Shown one piece after another: positions 7,829 through 13,183 of a DNA stretch of 15,939 bases. The stretch spans positions 1 through 15,939 of the forward strand of contig CAYJEV010000035.1 of assembly GCA_964369265.1 (NCBI GenBank), written 5' to 3'. The translations under genes and the position numbers were made by a program. Within the stretch, counting starts at the first letter, position 1; every line of letters begins with the position of its first letter. The notes beneath the pieces are model-generated. The model was not told where the DNA came from. It made no database searches and was given only the letters and a program-made list of their open reading frames with translations. This DNA is from DAMCAP01 sp964369265. GTDB lineage: Bacteria > Bacillota > Clostridia > Oscillospirales > Ruminococcaceae.

Positions 7829-7923
7829 TATAATAAATCTATTTCACTTCTAACTGCGTTATCATAAGCAGAAAACGCAAATGCTTTCTCTTTGTTTGCT
7901 ATATTCGTTACATAACTTAGCAT
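7828..7923 (-). CDS. Possible 31-codon leader ORF upstream of ABC-F
   Basis: ATG at 7923 opens 31 codons (begins MLSYVTNIANKEK, ends EIDLL) and stops at TAG (7830-7828), 51 bp before the ABC-F start. It is in the same frame as ABC-F, with that single TAG between them. The candidate lies about 30 nt after the predicted transcription start. No convincing ribosome site precedes it, which is the main argument against translation. Antibiotic-responsive ABC-F genes in Firmicutes are often controlled by such leader ORFs; that this one works so is inference from position. Confidence 0.3.
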   Translation of the reverse strand: MLSYVTNIANKEKAFAFSAYDNAVRSEIDLL

Positions 7924-7924
7924 T

Positions 7925-7959
7925 ATTTAAGCCAACAAAACAAATTTGCTAGCTTAAAT
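7925..7959. promoter_or_regulatory. 35-bp inverted repeat over the ABC-F transcription start
   Basis: Two 15-nt arms (7925-7939 and 7945-7959) pair with only two G-U positions, around TTTGT on the coding strand; the outer part is ATTTAAGC/GCTTAAAT. It abuts the -10 box (7960-7965). The predicted start (~7953) lies inside the distal arm, so the full hairpin is not transcribed. This favours a DNA operator for a dimeric repressor over an RNA structure. Confidence 0.5.
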
Positions 7960-7988
7960 ATTATATATGACAGGGTTTGCTTTGTCAA
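7960..7988 (-). promoter_or_regulatory. Consensus promoter of the ABC-F gene
   Basis: On the minus strand, TTGACA (7983-7988), exactly 17 bp, then TATAAT (7960-7965). Both hexamers match the vegetative sigma consensus perfectly. It points to the ABC-F gene across a leader of about 177 nt. Confidence 0.85.
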
Positions 7989-7991
7989 TAA

Positions 7992-9059
7992 TTATATACA
8001 ATACAAAATTATTTCCCAAGCTGGTAAATATCTATGTTTGCGAAGATAAAACTTATAACTAGGGTTAAGCTCATTTATAAGCAAAGGGATTTTAAATAAA
8101 TCATCATTTTTATGATAAACTGAAACATTGAGTTTAGGCTTATTAGTAGCAATCAGTCCTTTGCAGCCTAGTATAGTTTCGTATTCAGCGCCCTCGACAT
8201 CCATTTTAATATAGGTTGTATTTTTGCACTCCTCAATACTGTCGCAAGCAATAGCTTCAATATCAGAGCTAGCAGAAGTTTTCATTGCTGAATTTCTGCT
8301 TCCCTCAGAAGAAAAGGGGAGGAGTGTATTTTCAGAATAGCTTGCTTTATTTATTATAGTAATGTTAGATAAGCTTTCCTTGTCAACAAACTTAGTCAGC
8401 TTTTTAAAGTTTTTTTTGTCGGGCTCTAGCGCAACAATTGAAGAATATCCTTTAAAAATCTCAATAAGCTGTCGTATAGTGTCGCCATCATATGCTCCAA
8501 GATCTAGATAATGCTCTTTATCGGTAAGATTAACAAGCTCCATTAAATCATTTTCAGGAATAGAATGCTCTGCTAAATAGTTTATATCGCCACTAATTTT
8601 AAAATTGATAATGTTGCTAAACACTTTTTTTGAATCATCGTCTGCCATAAGCTCATAAGCTTTTTGGAAATTATCTTTATTTTCTAAATAGTATTCAAAA
8701 GTAAAAGCTTCAGATCCAGTAACAGGTAGGTCTGGGGCATAAAGAGTGTATTTTTTTGATAGCTGAAATATAGTATCTATCATAGCTTGGCTATTAGCAG
8801 CAAAGGCAAGCAGAATTATAAAATCATCATACTGCTCTTCAATTTCGCTTAGTTTTTTAACTTTGAAATCCTTGAAATAATGTCCTCTAACAAATTCATC
8901 GCTAGCAAAAACTTCTGCTATTTTAATGCCGTATGTATTTGCTGCATTTATTATTTTTTCTGCGCCATCTCCCATGCCATAAATAACAATAGGCTTATTA
9001 GAGTTCGCAAGCTTAGTCCATAACGACACTCTCTCTTTAATTTGCTTATCTAACAACAT
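7992..9059 (-). CDS. FkbM-family SAM-dependent methyltransferase
   Basis: 355 residues from the ATG at 9059, which follows TTTGGAGGAAAT. The frame continues upstream to 9191, but that part would read through a terminator and a tRNA gene and is rejected. Residues 22-110 form a Rossmann-like N-terminal domain (PIVIYGMGDGAEKI, 23-36) common in longer FkbM proteins. The methyltransferase domain (about 165-320) has the SAM loop YLDLGAYDGDT (184-194), acidic VALEPD (209-214) and the family motif IKMDVEGAEYE (284-294). FkbM enzymes usually O-methylate sugars or small molecules of surface glycans or secondary metabolites. No glycan genes are nearby, so the substrate is unknown. The start codon lies only ~12 nt after the T-tract of the tRNA terminator. 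Confidence 0.87.
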   Translation of the reverse strand: MLLDKQIKERVSLWTKLANSNKPIVIYGMGDGAEKIINAANTYGIKIAEVFASDEFVRGHYFKDFKVKKLSEIEEQYDDFIILLAFAANSQAMIDTIFQLSKKYTLYAPDLPVTGSEAFTFEYYLENKDNFQKAYELMADDDSKKVFSNIINFKISGDINYLAEHSIPENDLMELVNLTDKEHYLDLGAYDGDTIRQLIEIFKGYSSIVALEPDKKNFKKLTKFVDKESLSNITIINKASYSENTLLPFSSEGSRNSAMKTSASSDIEAIACDSIEECKNTTYIKMDVEGAEYETILGCKGLIATNKPKLNVSVYHKNDDLFKIPLLINELNPSYKFYLRKHRYLPAWEIILYCI

Positions 9060-9075
9060 AATTTCCTCCAAAAAA

Positions 9076-9107
9076 CAAAAAAAAACGAACGGCATTAGCC
9101 GTTCGTT
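9076..9107 (-). terminator. Terminator of tRNA-Gln, directly before fkbM
   Basis: A perfect 10-bp stem, GCCGTTCGTT (9098-9107) with AACGAACGGC (9084-9093), has a 4-nt loop. On the minus strand it is followed by a long T-rich run (9071-9084) interrupted by one G. It starts 9 bases after the tRNA CCA end, and its T-run touches the ribosome site of the FkbM gene. Confidence 0.9.
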
Positions 9108-9116
9108 GTATTGATA

Positions 9117-9190
9117 TGGTTGCCGAACTAGGATTCGAACCCAGACAAACAGAGTCAGAGTCTGCCGTGCTACCGTTACACAATTCGGCA
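9117..9190 (-). tRNA. tRNA-Gln (anticodon CUG)
   Basis: 74 nt including an encoded CCA. The cloverleaf reads: acceptor TGCCGAA / TTCGGCA with discriminator A; D arm GTG-CAC with loop TAACGGTAG; anticodon stem GCAGA / TCTGT with loop CTCTGAC, so bases 34-36 are CTG, reading codon CAG (Gln); a 4-nt variable region; T arm CTGGG / CCTAG with loop TTCGAAT. All stems close with only G-U exceptions. Confidence 0.95.
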
Positions 9191-9220
9191 ATATACACTC
9201 TTTAATAAAAGAGCTATTAT

Positions 9221-9249
9221 ATTATACACAGCTACTAGTTATTTGTCAA
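9221..9249 (-). promoter_or_regulatory. Consensus promoter of tRNA-Gln
   Basis: On the minus strand, TTGACA (9244-9249), a 17-bp spacer and TATAAT (9221-9226) match the consensus perfectly. A 24-nt leader before the tRNA contains a small hairpin CTCTTT / AAAGAG (9198-9213). Confidence 0.85.
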
Positions 9250-9254
9250 GATGA

Positions 9255-9307
9255 GCCTTGCCCTTTATAGAACACTTTTCGCAATAAAGTTCTAAAAAAG
9301 GCAAGCC
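9255..9307. repeat. Imperfect inverted repeat between thioredoxin and tRNA-Gln
   Basis: Arms 9255-9273 and 9289-9307 match at 16 of 19 positions (blocks TTGCC, AGAAC). The loop is 15 nt. It is 38 bp past the thioredoxin stop codon (minus strand) and just upstream of the tRNA promoter. There is no T-run on its 3' side on the minus strand, so it is at best a weak terminator or an mRNA 3'-end stabilising structure. Confidence 0.5.
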
Positions 9308-9345
9308 CTAACTGTTTGCAACACAAATCAATTTAATTGGTTAAT

Positions 9346-9654
9346 CTACTTGATAAACTCAAGAAGTTCCTCTTTTGATTTAAATCCCATAGTTTTATTT
9401 GCTATTTCGCCATCTTTAAAGAGGATAAGTGTTGGGATAGACATAATGCCAAACTTTCTTGCAAGTGGCATATTTTCGCCAACATTACATTTGCTTATTT
9501 TAACTTCAGTTTCCTCTGAAGCTAGTTCGTCAATGATTGGAAGCAGAGCCTTACAAGGAGGGCAACCCTCTCCCCAAAAGTCTACAAGCACAGTTTTCTC
9601 TGATTTTAGAACTTCTTCCTCAAAGTTATCTTTTGTAATAATTGTTGCTGACAT
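9346..9654 (-). CDS. trxA: Thioredoxin with atypical CPPC active site
   Basis: 102 residues, the normal single-domain thioredoxin length, with no signal peptide, so cytosolic. The strand-helix active site reads VDFWGEGCPPCK (24-35): both redox cysteines (C31, C34) are present, but the usual WCGPC is GCPPC, with the tryptophan before the first Cys replaced by Gly and the Gly between the cysteines by Pro. The cis-proline motif SIPTLILFKDG (72-82) and the C-terminal helix are intact. It should reduce protein disulfides, probably with changed redox potential or partner choice. GGAGA precedes the ATG. No thioredoxin reductase gene is adjacent. Confidence 0.9.
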   Translation of the reverse strand: MSATIITKDNFEEEVLKSEKTVLVDFWGEGCPPCKALLPIIDELASEETEVKISKCNVGENMPLARKFGIMSIPTLILFKDGEIANKTMGFKSKEELLEFIK

Positions 9655-9710
9655 ATTAAGTTCTCCTTCAATTTTATATTTTTTAAATTTAGAATTTCTT
9701 CTATAACATT

Positions 9711-9738
9711 ATTATACACTTTTTTAAATAAAAGTCAG
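9711..9738 (-). promoter_or_regulatory. Promoter of the thioredoxin gene
   Basis: On the minus strand, CTGACT (9733-9738), 16 bp, then TATAAT (9711-9716). The -35 is only a four-base match. A 15-bp near-palindrome (9737-9751) overlaps its upstream edge, a natural position for an activator or repressor. Confidence 0.5.
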
Positions 9739-9751
9739 TAATAAAGTCACA
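9737..9751. promoter_or_regulatory. Near-palindromic 15-mer, copy 1
   Basis: AGTAATAAAGTCACA overlaps the thioredoxin -35 region. It shares ATAAAGTyACA, plus the bases TA beyond it, with the copy at 9805-9819. Confidence 0.35.
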
Positions 9752-9804
9752 TAATTTAATAATAAATTTGCATAATAATATTAAATTTTTTTAATGCATT
9801 TTTC

Positions 9805-9819
9805 TGTGATAAAGTTACA
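9805..9819. promoter_or_regulatory. Near-palindromic 15-mer, copy 2
   Basis: TGTGATAAAGTTACA has outer arms TGTGA / TTACA (four of five complementary) around a 5-bp centre. It lies 68 bp from copy 1, between that copy and the OPT gene. Confidence 0.35.
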
Positions 9820-9878
9820 TACATAAATAAAACATCTATGGTAAATATAAATTAAGATTTAAGAAGGAGTGAAAAATA

Positions 9879-11783
9879 ATGCAAAACAAACTATCAAAGG
9901 ATGCCTATGGTGGTGTGTCTGGTAAAGACTACAAACCATTTTTATCCGAAAAGAAAGCAGGCTCAAATACAATAGTTCTTGTAATGGGCATTTTACTGGC
10001 GGTTCTATTTGCTGCCTCAACAACTTACTCAGGAATGAAATCAGGACTGACAGTAGCAGCAGGTATACCAGGCTCCATAATTGGTTCTGGTTTGATCTCA
10101 GCATTTGCTAAAAACAAGGGTGTGCTTGGTAAAAACATACTTCAAGGCATGTCTAGCGGTGGCGAATCAATAGCTAGTGGTATCATCTTTGTTCTGCCAG
10201 CGGTTATACTTGCAGGTTCAAGCTTTACCTTCCTAGAGGGAATTTTAGTTGGAACAGCAGGCACATTATTCGGTATTGGTGTATCAGCTTTAGTTTATAA
10301 CTATTTAATTGTAGACGAACATGGAAGCCTTGCCTATCCTGAAGCAATGGCAATTTCTGAAACACTTGTTGCTTCTGAGGGAGCAGGGGAGTCAATGAAA
10401 TTTATGGGCATTGGCTTTGTAATCGGAGGAATTGTAACAACATTATCCTCATCAGTTTTTAATTTAGTCAATACTGTTTTTAGTCTAGTTAATGAGAAAA
10501 CCTATAAATGGCAGTTCCAAATGGATGCAAACCCATTACTACTAGGTATAGGATTTATTGTTGGAATGGATGTATCTCTAATGATGTTCGCTGGATCTAT
10601 TTTTGCAAACTTTGCTGTAATGCCATTGATTGGTTATTTTGCAGAGATAGCGCATGATAGTGCGTTTATCTGGAACAACCCTTCAACCGCAATAAATGCA
10701 ATGGGTATTGGCGAGATAAGCGGTAGCTATGTTAAATACATCGGTGCTGGCATGATGCTTTCTGGCGGTATCATTAGTGCGATTAAGCTGTTACCAACTA
10801 TCTATACATCACTAAAAGCGACTATGAAAGGCGCATCAGGTGCTAATAGCGATGGCTTATCTAAGGTTATACTTTTAGTTGGTGCTATTGGTGGATTTGC
10901 AGCTGGATTTTTCATTTCTGAAGGAAATATGGTTCAAGGCTTTTTAGGCGCTTTTGTATCCTTAGTTCTATCATTTTTATTTGTAATTGTATCAGGACGT
11001 TTAACTGGTACAATAGGAACTTCAAACCTGCCTGTATCTGGTATGACAATCGCCTCTATGGTTATTCTAACATTATCATTTGTAATAATGGGATGGAGTG
11101 GCGCATCAGATAATAAGGTGTTATTATTATTTGGAACATTTATAGTTGTTGCAATTGCAACAGCTGGCGGATATACTCAAACACAGAAAGTAAACTTTGT
11201 TATTGGCGGAGATAAAAAAGAAGTAGACAAAACTTTTGCTATAGCAACAGTAGTTGGTGTAGTTACAGTTATTGGTGTTATACTGCTTTTAGCGCCTCAA
11301 CTAGCTATAACTGAGAATGCTCCATTTGCACTTCCACAAGCTAACTTAATTTCCACATTAACAACAGGCATAACTTCTGGTAATCTTCCTTGGAACATGA
11401 TAATTGTTGGTGCTGTATTAGGTTTAGTTCTATTCCTACTAGGCTTGCCTGTAATGACAGTTGCAATTGGATTTTATCTACCAATCGCAACAACTTCCAT
11501 TATTTTGTTAGGCGCAATTGTTAGATTTATTATAGAGAAAATTTCTAACACAAATGAAGCTAGGGAAGCAAGAGTATCAAATGGTATTAGCTTATCTTCA
11601 GGTCTTGTTGCTGGAGGTTCAATTATAGGGCTTATTGGCATAGTGCTTCAAGTGTTTGGAATAATATCTCCTGGAACACCTCAAGGATTGCTTGGAGGAA
11701 ATGTTGCTGCGATAGGAGTTATTGTATTCTTGTTTATCGCTAGCATAATTCCAATTTATTATTCTTACAAAAACAAAGCTTAA
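9879..11783 (+). CDS. OPT-family oligopeptide transporter
   Basis: 634 residues, strongly hydrophobic with some 14-16 membrane segments and a hydrophilic start of about 28 residues. The N-terminal segment with STTYSGMKSGLTVAAGIPG (about 47-65) is a hallmark of the prokaryotic OPT family. Later glycine-rich helices and the central loop fit a complete protein of normal length. OPT carriers take up oligopeptides, or metal-chelator complexes in some members, using the proton gradient. With no metallophore or peptidase gene adjacent, peptide uptake is the default inference. AGAAGGAGTG precedes the ATG. No convincing -35/-10 pair was found upstream, but a repeated 15-mer may control it together with thioredoxin. 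It ends at a strong shared terminator. Confidence 0.9.
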   Translation: MQNKLSKDAYGGVSGKDYKPFLSEKKAGSNTIVLVMGILLAVLFAASTTYSGMKSGLTVAAGIPGSIIGSGLISAFAKNKGVLGKNILQGMSSGGESIASGIIFVLPAVILAGSSFTFLEGILVGTAGTLFGIGVSALVYNYLIVDEHGSLAYPEAMAISETLVASEGAGESMKFMGIGFVIGGIVTTLSSSVFNLVNTVFSLVNEKTYKWQFQMDANPLLLGIGFIVGMDVSLMMFAGSIFANFAVMPLIGYFAEIAHDSAFIWNNPSTAINAMGIGEISGSYVKYIGAGMMLSGGIISAIKLLPTIYTSLKATMKGASGANSDGLSKVILLVGAIGGFAAGFFISEGNMVQGFLGAFVSLVLSFLFVIVSGRLTGTIGTSNLPVSGMTIASMVILTLSFVIMGWSGASDNKVLLLFGTFIVVAIATAGGYTQTQKVNFVIGGDKKEVDKTFAIATVVGVVTVIGVILLLAPQLAITENAPFALPQANLISTLTTGITSGNLPWNMIIVGAVLGLVLFLLGLPVMTVAIGFYLPIATTSIILLGAIVRFIIEKISNTNEAREARVSNGISLSSGLVAGGSIIGLIGIVLQVFGIISPGTPQGLLGGNVAAIGVIVFLFIASIIPIYYSYKNKA

Positions 11784-11815
11784 ATGTCAATTTATTGAAA
11801 GATTTATATATACAA

Positions 11816-11849
11816 AAAAGACGGCTATCTTTAACAATAGTCGTCTTTT
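11816..11849. terminator. Bidirectional terminator between OPT and C39 peptidase genes
   Basis: 13-nt arms (11816-11828, 11837-11849) pair with one G-U around an 8-nt loop. The stem AAAAGACGGCTAT has A/T-tracts on both sides and can stop transcripts from both convergent genes. Confidence 0.88.
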
Positions 11850-11889
11850 AAATAACAGTAAGTTTTGAGCAGTTTAGTTTAGCTAAATA

Positions 11890-12741
11890 CTAAGCAGCTG
11901 GTGATAGTGTTGCAAATAGCATATCACGCTCGTCTATATCGTAGTTAGCAGTGAAGAAGTCGTACATAGTCCAGTTGTAGTAAAAACGTTCAGCTGGATA
12001 AACTCCGTAACCATCTTGGTTGTGGTCAGTTGTGTCGTATGAGTCAGCAACGATAATAACGTCGTCTTGGTAAGTTTCAGTTCCCATGTTGTCGTAACCG
12101 ATAATTACTTGCCAGTGACCGCCCCAATCGTTCCAAGCCATAAGGATAGGAGTGTTGTTTTTTAGTAGCTCCTGAATTTTATCAAGAGTCATATATTCAT
12201 AAACAGCATCACCTTCGAAATTGTAAGTGCTTGTTACTTCATAGCCTTCAATAGTTTCAAGGATAGCAACAACATCCTTTAGGGAAGTTGCTTCTTCTGC
12301 TAGCTCGTTTGAACGCATTTTAGCAAGAGTTTCTTCGTTATGCTCGCCTAAAGCATCAAAATGATCTAGTGCCATAACAATTGCAGAAACACCACAAGAC
12401 CACTCAGTAGTTTGTTGTTGTGTTCTGAAGTTTGGAAGAATAGTTAATGTGTCAGTAGACTCCATGTTATAGAAGTCTAGGTTGTTAAAGTAAGGTGAAT
12501 TTTGGTGGTCGCCTTGTCTTTCAACGCTGTCAGCGCCCCATTCAGACATGTCAACCTCATATGGGATTTTCATTTCGTCTGTGAAGTTTCCACCAACCTC
12601 TTCAGTCTCAGCGATAGCTGTAGAAGAAGCTTCAGTTACCTGATCGGATGGTGTTTCGGATGATGCCTCTGCTGATGTGCATCCAGAGAATGTAGTCGCC
12701 ATTAAAGCGATAGTTAGTAGTGATACAATTAATTTTTTCAA
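11890..12741 (-). CDS. Lipoprotein with C39-like cysteine peptidase domain
   Basis: 283 residues. The start is TTG at 12741, preceded by AAGGAG at proper spacing; the next in-frame ATG (residue 14) would cut the signal peptide. Signal: KK, a hydrophobic core and lipobox FSGC with lipidated Cys21. A Ser/Thr/Glu-rich linker (22-50) leads to the papain-like domain. Gln110 (oxyanion) and Cys116 lie in QQTTEWSCGVSA, His209 in WGGHWQVIIGYD and Asp233 in VADSYD, a complete Gln-Cys-His-Asp set as in Peptidase_C39_2 proteins. D239-H-N-Q-D-G244 matches a DxNxDG calcium loop. It probably acts outside the membrane on peptides or proteins. It lacks the ABC transporter of true bacteriocin-processing C39 enzymes. 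Sampled stretches have about 42-48% G+C, higher than neighbours. The upstream microprotein gene may share its transcript. Confidence 0.82.
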   Translation of the reverse strand: MKKLIVSLLTIALMATTFSGCTSAEASSETPSDQVTEASSTAIAETEEVGGNFTDEMKIPYEVDMSEWGADSVERQGDHQNSPYFNNLDFYNMESTDTLTILPNFRTQQQTTEWSCGVSAIVMALDHFDALGEHNEETLAKMRSNELAEEATSLKDVVAILETIEGYEVTSTYNFEGDAVYEYMTLDKIQELLKNNTPILMAWNDWGGHWQVIIGYDNMGTETYQDDVIIVADSYDTTDHNQDGYGVYPAERFYYNWTMYDFFTANYDIDERDMLFATLSPAA

Positions 12742-12802
12742 AGTAATAATCTCCTTAAAATAAAATAATTGTACTTGATAACATTACCGTTTTGTATTAT
12801 TT

Positions 12803-12832
12803 ATTATGTTTCCATTTTAGAAATGTTGGCAA
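12803..12832 (-). promoter_or_regulatory. Promoter of the C39 lipoprotein gene
   Basis: On the minus strand, TTGCCA (12827-12832), 18 bp, CATAAT (12803-12808), one mismatch in each hexamer. It lies downstream of the microprotein stop codon, giving the peptidase its own start with a leader of about 55 nt. Confidence 0.5.
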
Positions 12833-12879
12833 TTTTATTTATCCAATTATAGGTATCTTGAGTCTATGTAGTAAACTAA

Positions 12880-13020
12880 TTACTTATTAATACTCTTTAT
12901 TTGTTTCACAAGTACGGTTTGGGCTATAACCCAAAGGTATGGTAAAATAAACAATGAGAATAAGCTGGTTGTCATATTGACTGTTAAACAATAATGACAG
13001 CTCATCTGATTTAAACCCAC
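12880..13020 (-). CDS. Putative 46-residue single-pass membrane microprotein
   Basis: GTG at 13020 opens 46 codons ending at TAA (12882-12880). A strong ribosome site AAAGGAG (13027-13033) sits exactly 6 nt before the GTG, and a promoter TTGACA-18-TAGAAT lies just upstream. The product starts MGLNQMSCHYCLTVN, then has one hydrophobic segment TSLFSLFILPYLWVIAQTV (about 18-36) and a basic tail VKQIKSINK: one membrane helix with a CxxC-type pair (C8, C11) before it and a positive end after it. The rest of the 442-bp gap between the flanking genes holds only promoters and a terminator. A 6-bp hairpin TTTGGG / CCCAAA (12918-12935) lies inside the coding part. No terminator follows, so transcription may continue into the C39 lipoprotein gene. 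I do not recognise a family. Another frame over the same DNA (TTG at 13024, 45 codons) is less well placed against the ribosome site. Confidence 0.5.
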   Translation of the reverse strand: MGLNQMSCHYCLTVNMTTSLFSLFILPYLWVIAQTVLVKQIKSINK

Positions 13021-13045
13021 TCAAAACTCCTTTCTGCTAGGGCAT

Positions 13046-13075
13046 ATTCTATCATACTAATATTTCTTTTGTCAA
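13046..13075 (-). promoter_or_regulatory. Promoter of the membrane microprotein
   Basis: On the minus strand, TTGACA (13070-13075), 18 bp, TAGAAT (13046-13051). The -35 is perfect and the -10 has one mismatch. The predicted start near 13039 leaves an 18-nt leader holding just the ribosome site. Confidence 0.65.
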
Positions 13076-13134
13076 TCGGCTAGGAAAATTCTGTTTATTT
13101 GCTTAATAATAAATAAGAATTTTACTTAAATTTG

Positions 13135-13168
13135 ACAAAAATGACAGGCTACATTTGAGTAGCCTGCC
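13135..13168 (-). terminator. Terminator of the cysteine desulfidase-family gene
   Basis: On the minus strand, GGCAGGCTAC and GTAGCCTGTC pair over 10 bp (13159-13168 with 13143-13152; one G-U) around a 6-nt loop, followed by ATTTTTGT. Confidence 0.88.
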
Positions 13169-13183
13169 AAAACAGATGATACC

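Noticed and set aside
6794..7867. Plus-strand reading frames opposite the ABC-F gene
   Set aside because: They mirror conserved ABC-F codons, have no ribosome sites and no family pattern.
9060..9191. 44-codon extension of the FkbM protein
   Set aside because: It would translate a tRNA gene and its terminator; the ATG at 9059 has a good ribosome site.
12892..13024. Alternative 45-codon ORF from TTG at 13024 over the microprotein
   Set aside because: The start codon is too close to the ribosome site (2-3 nt) and the product lacks a clear helix or family pattern; the GTG frame fits better.
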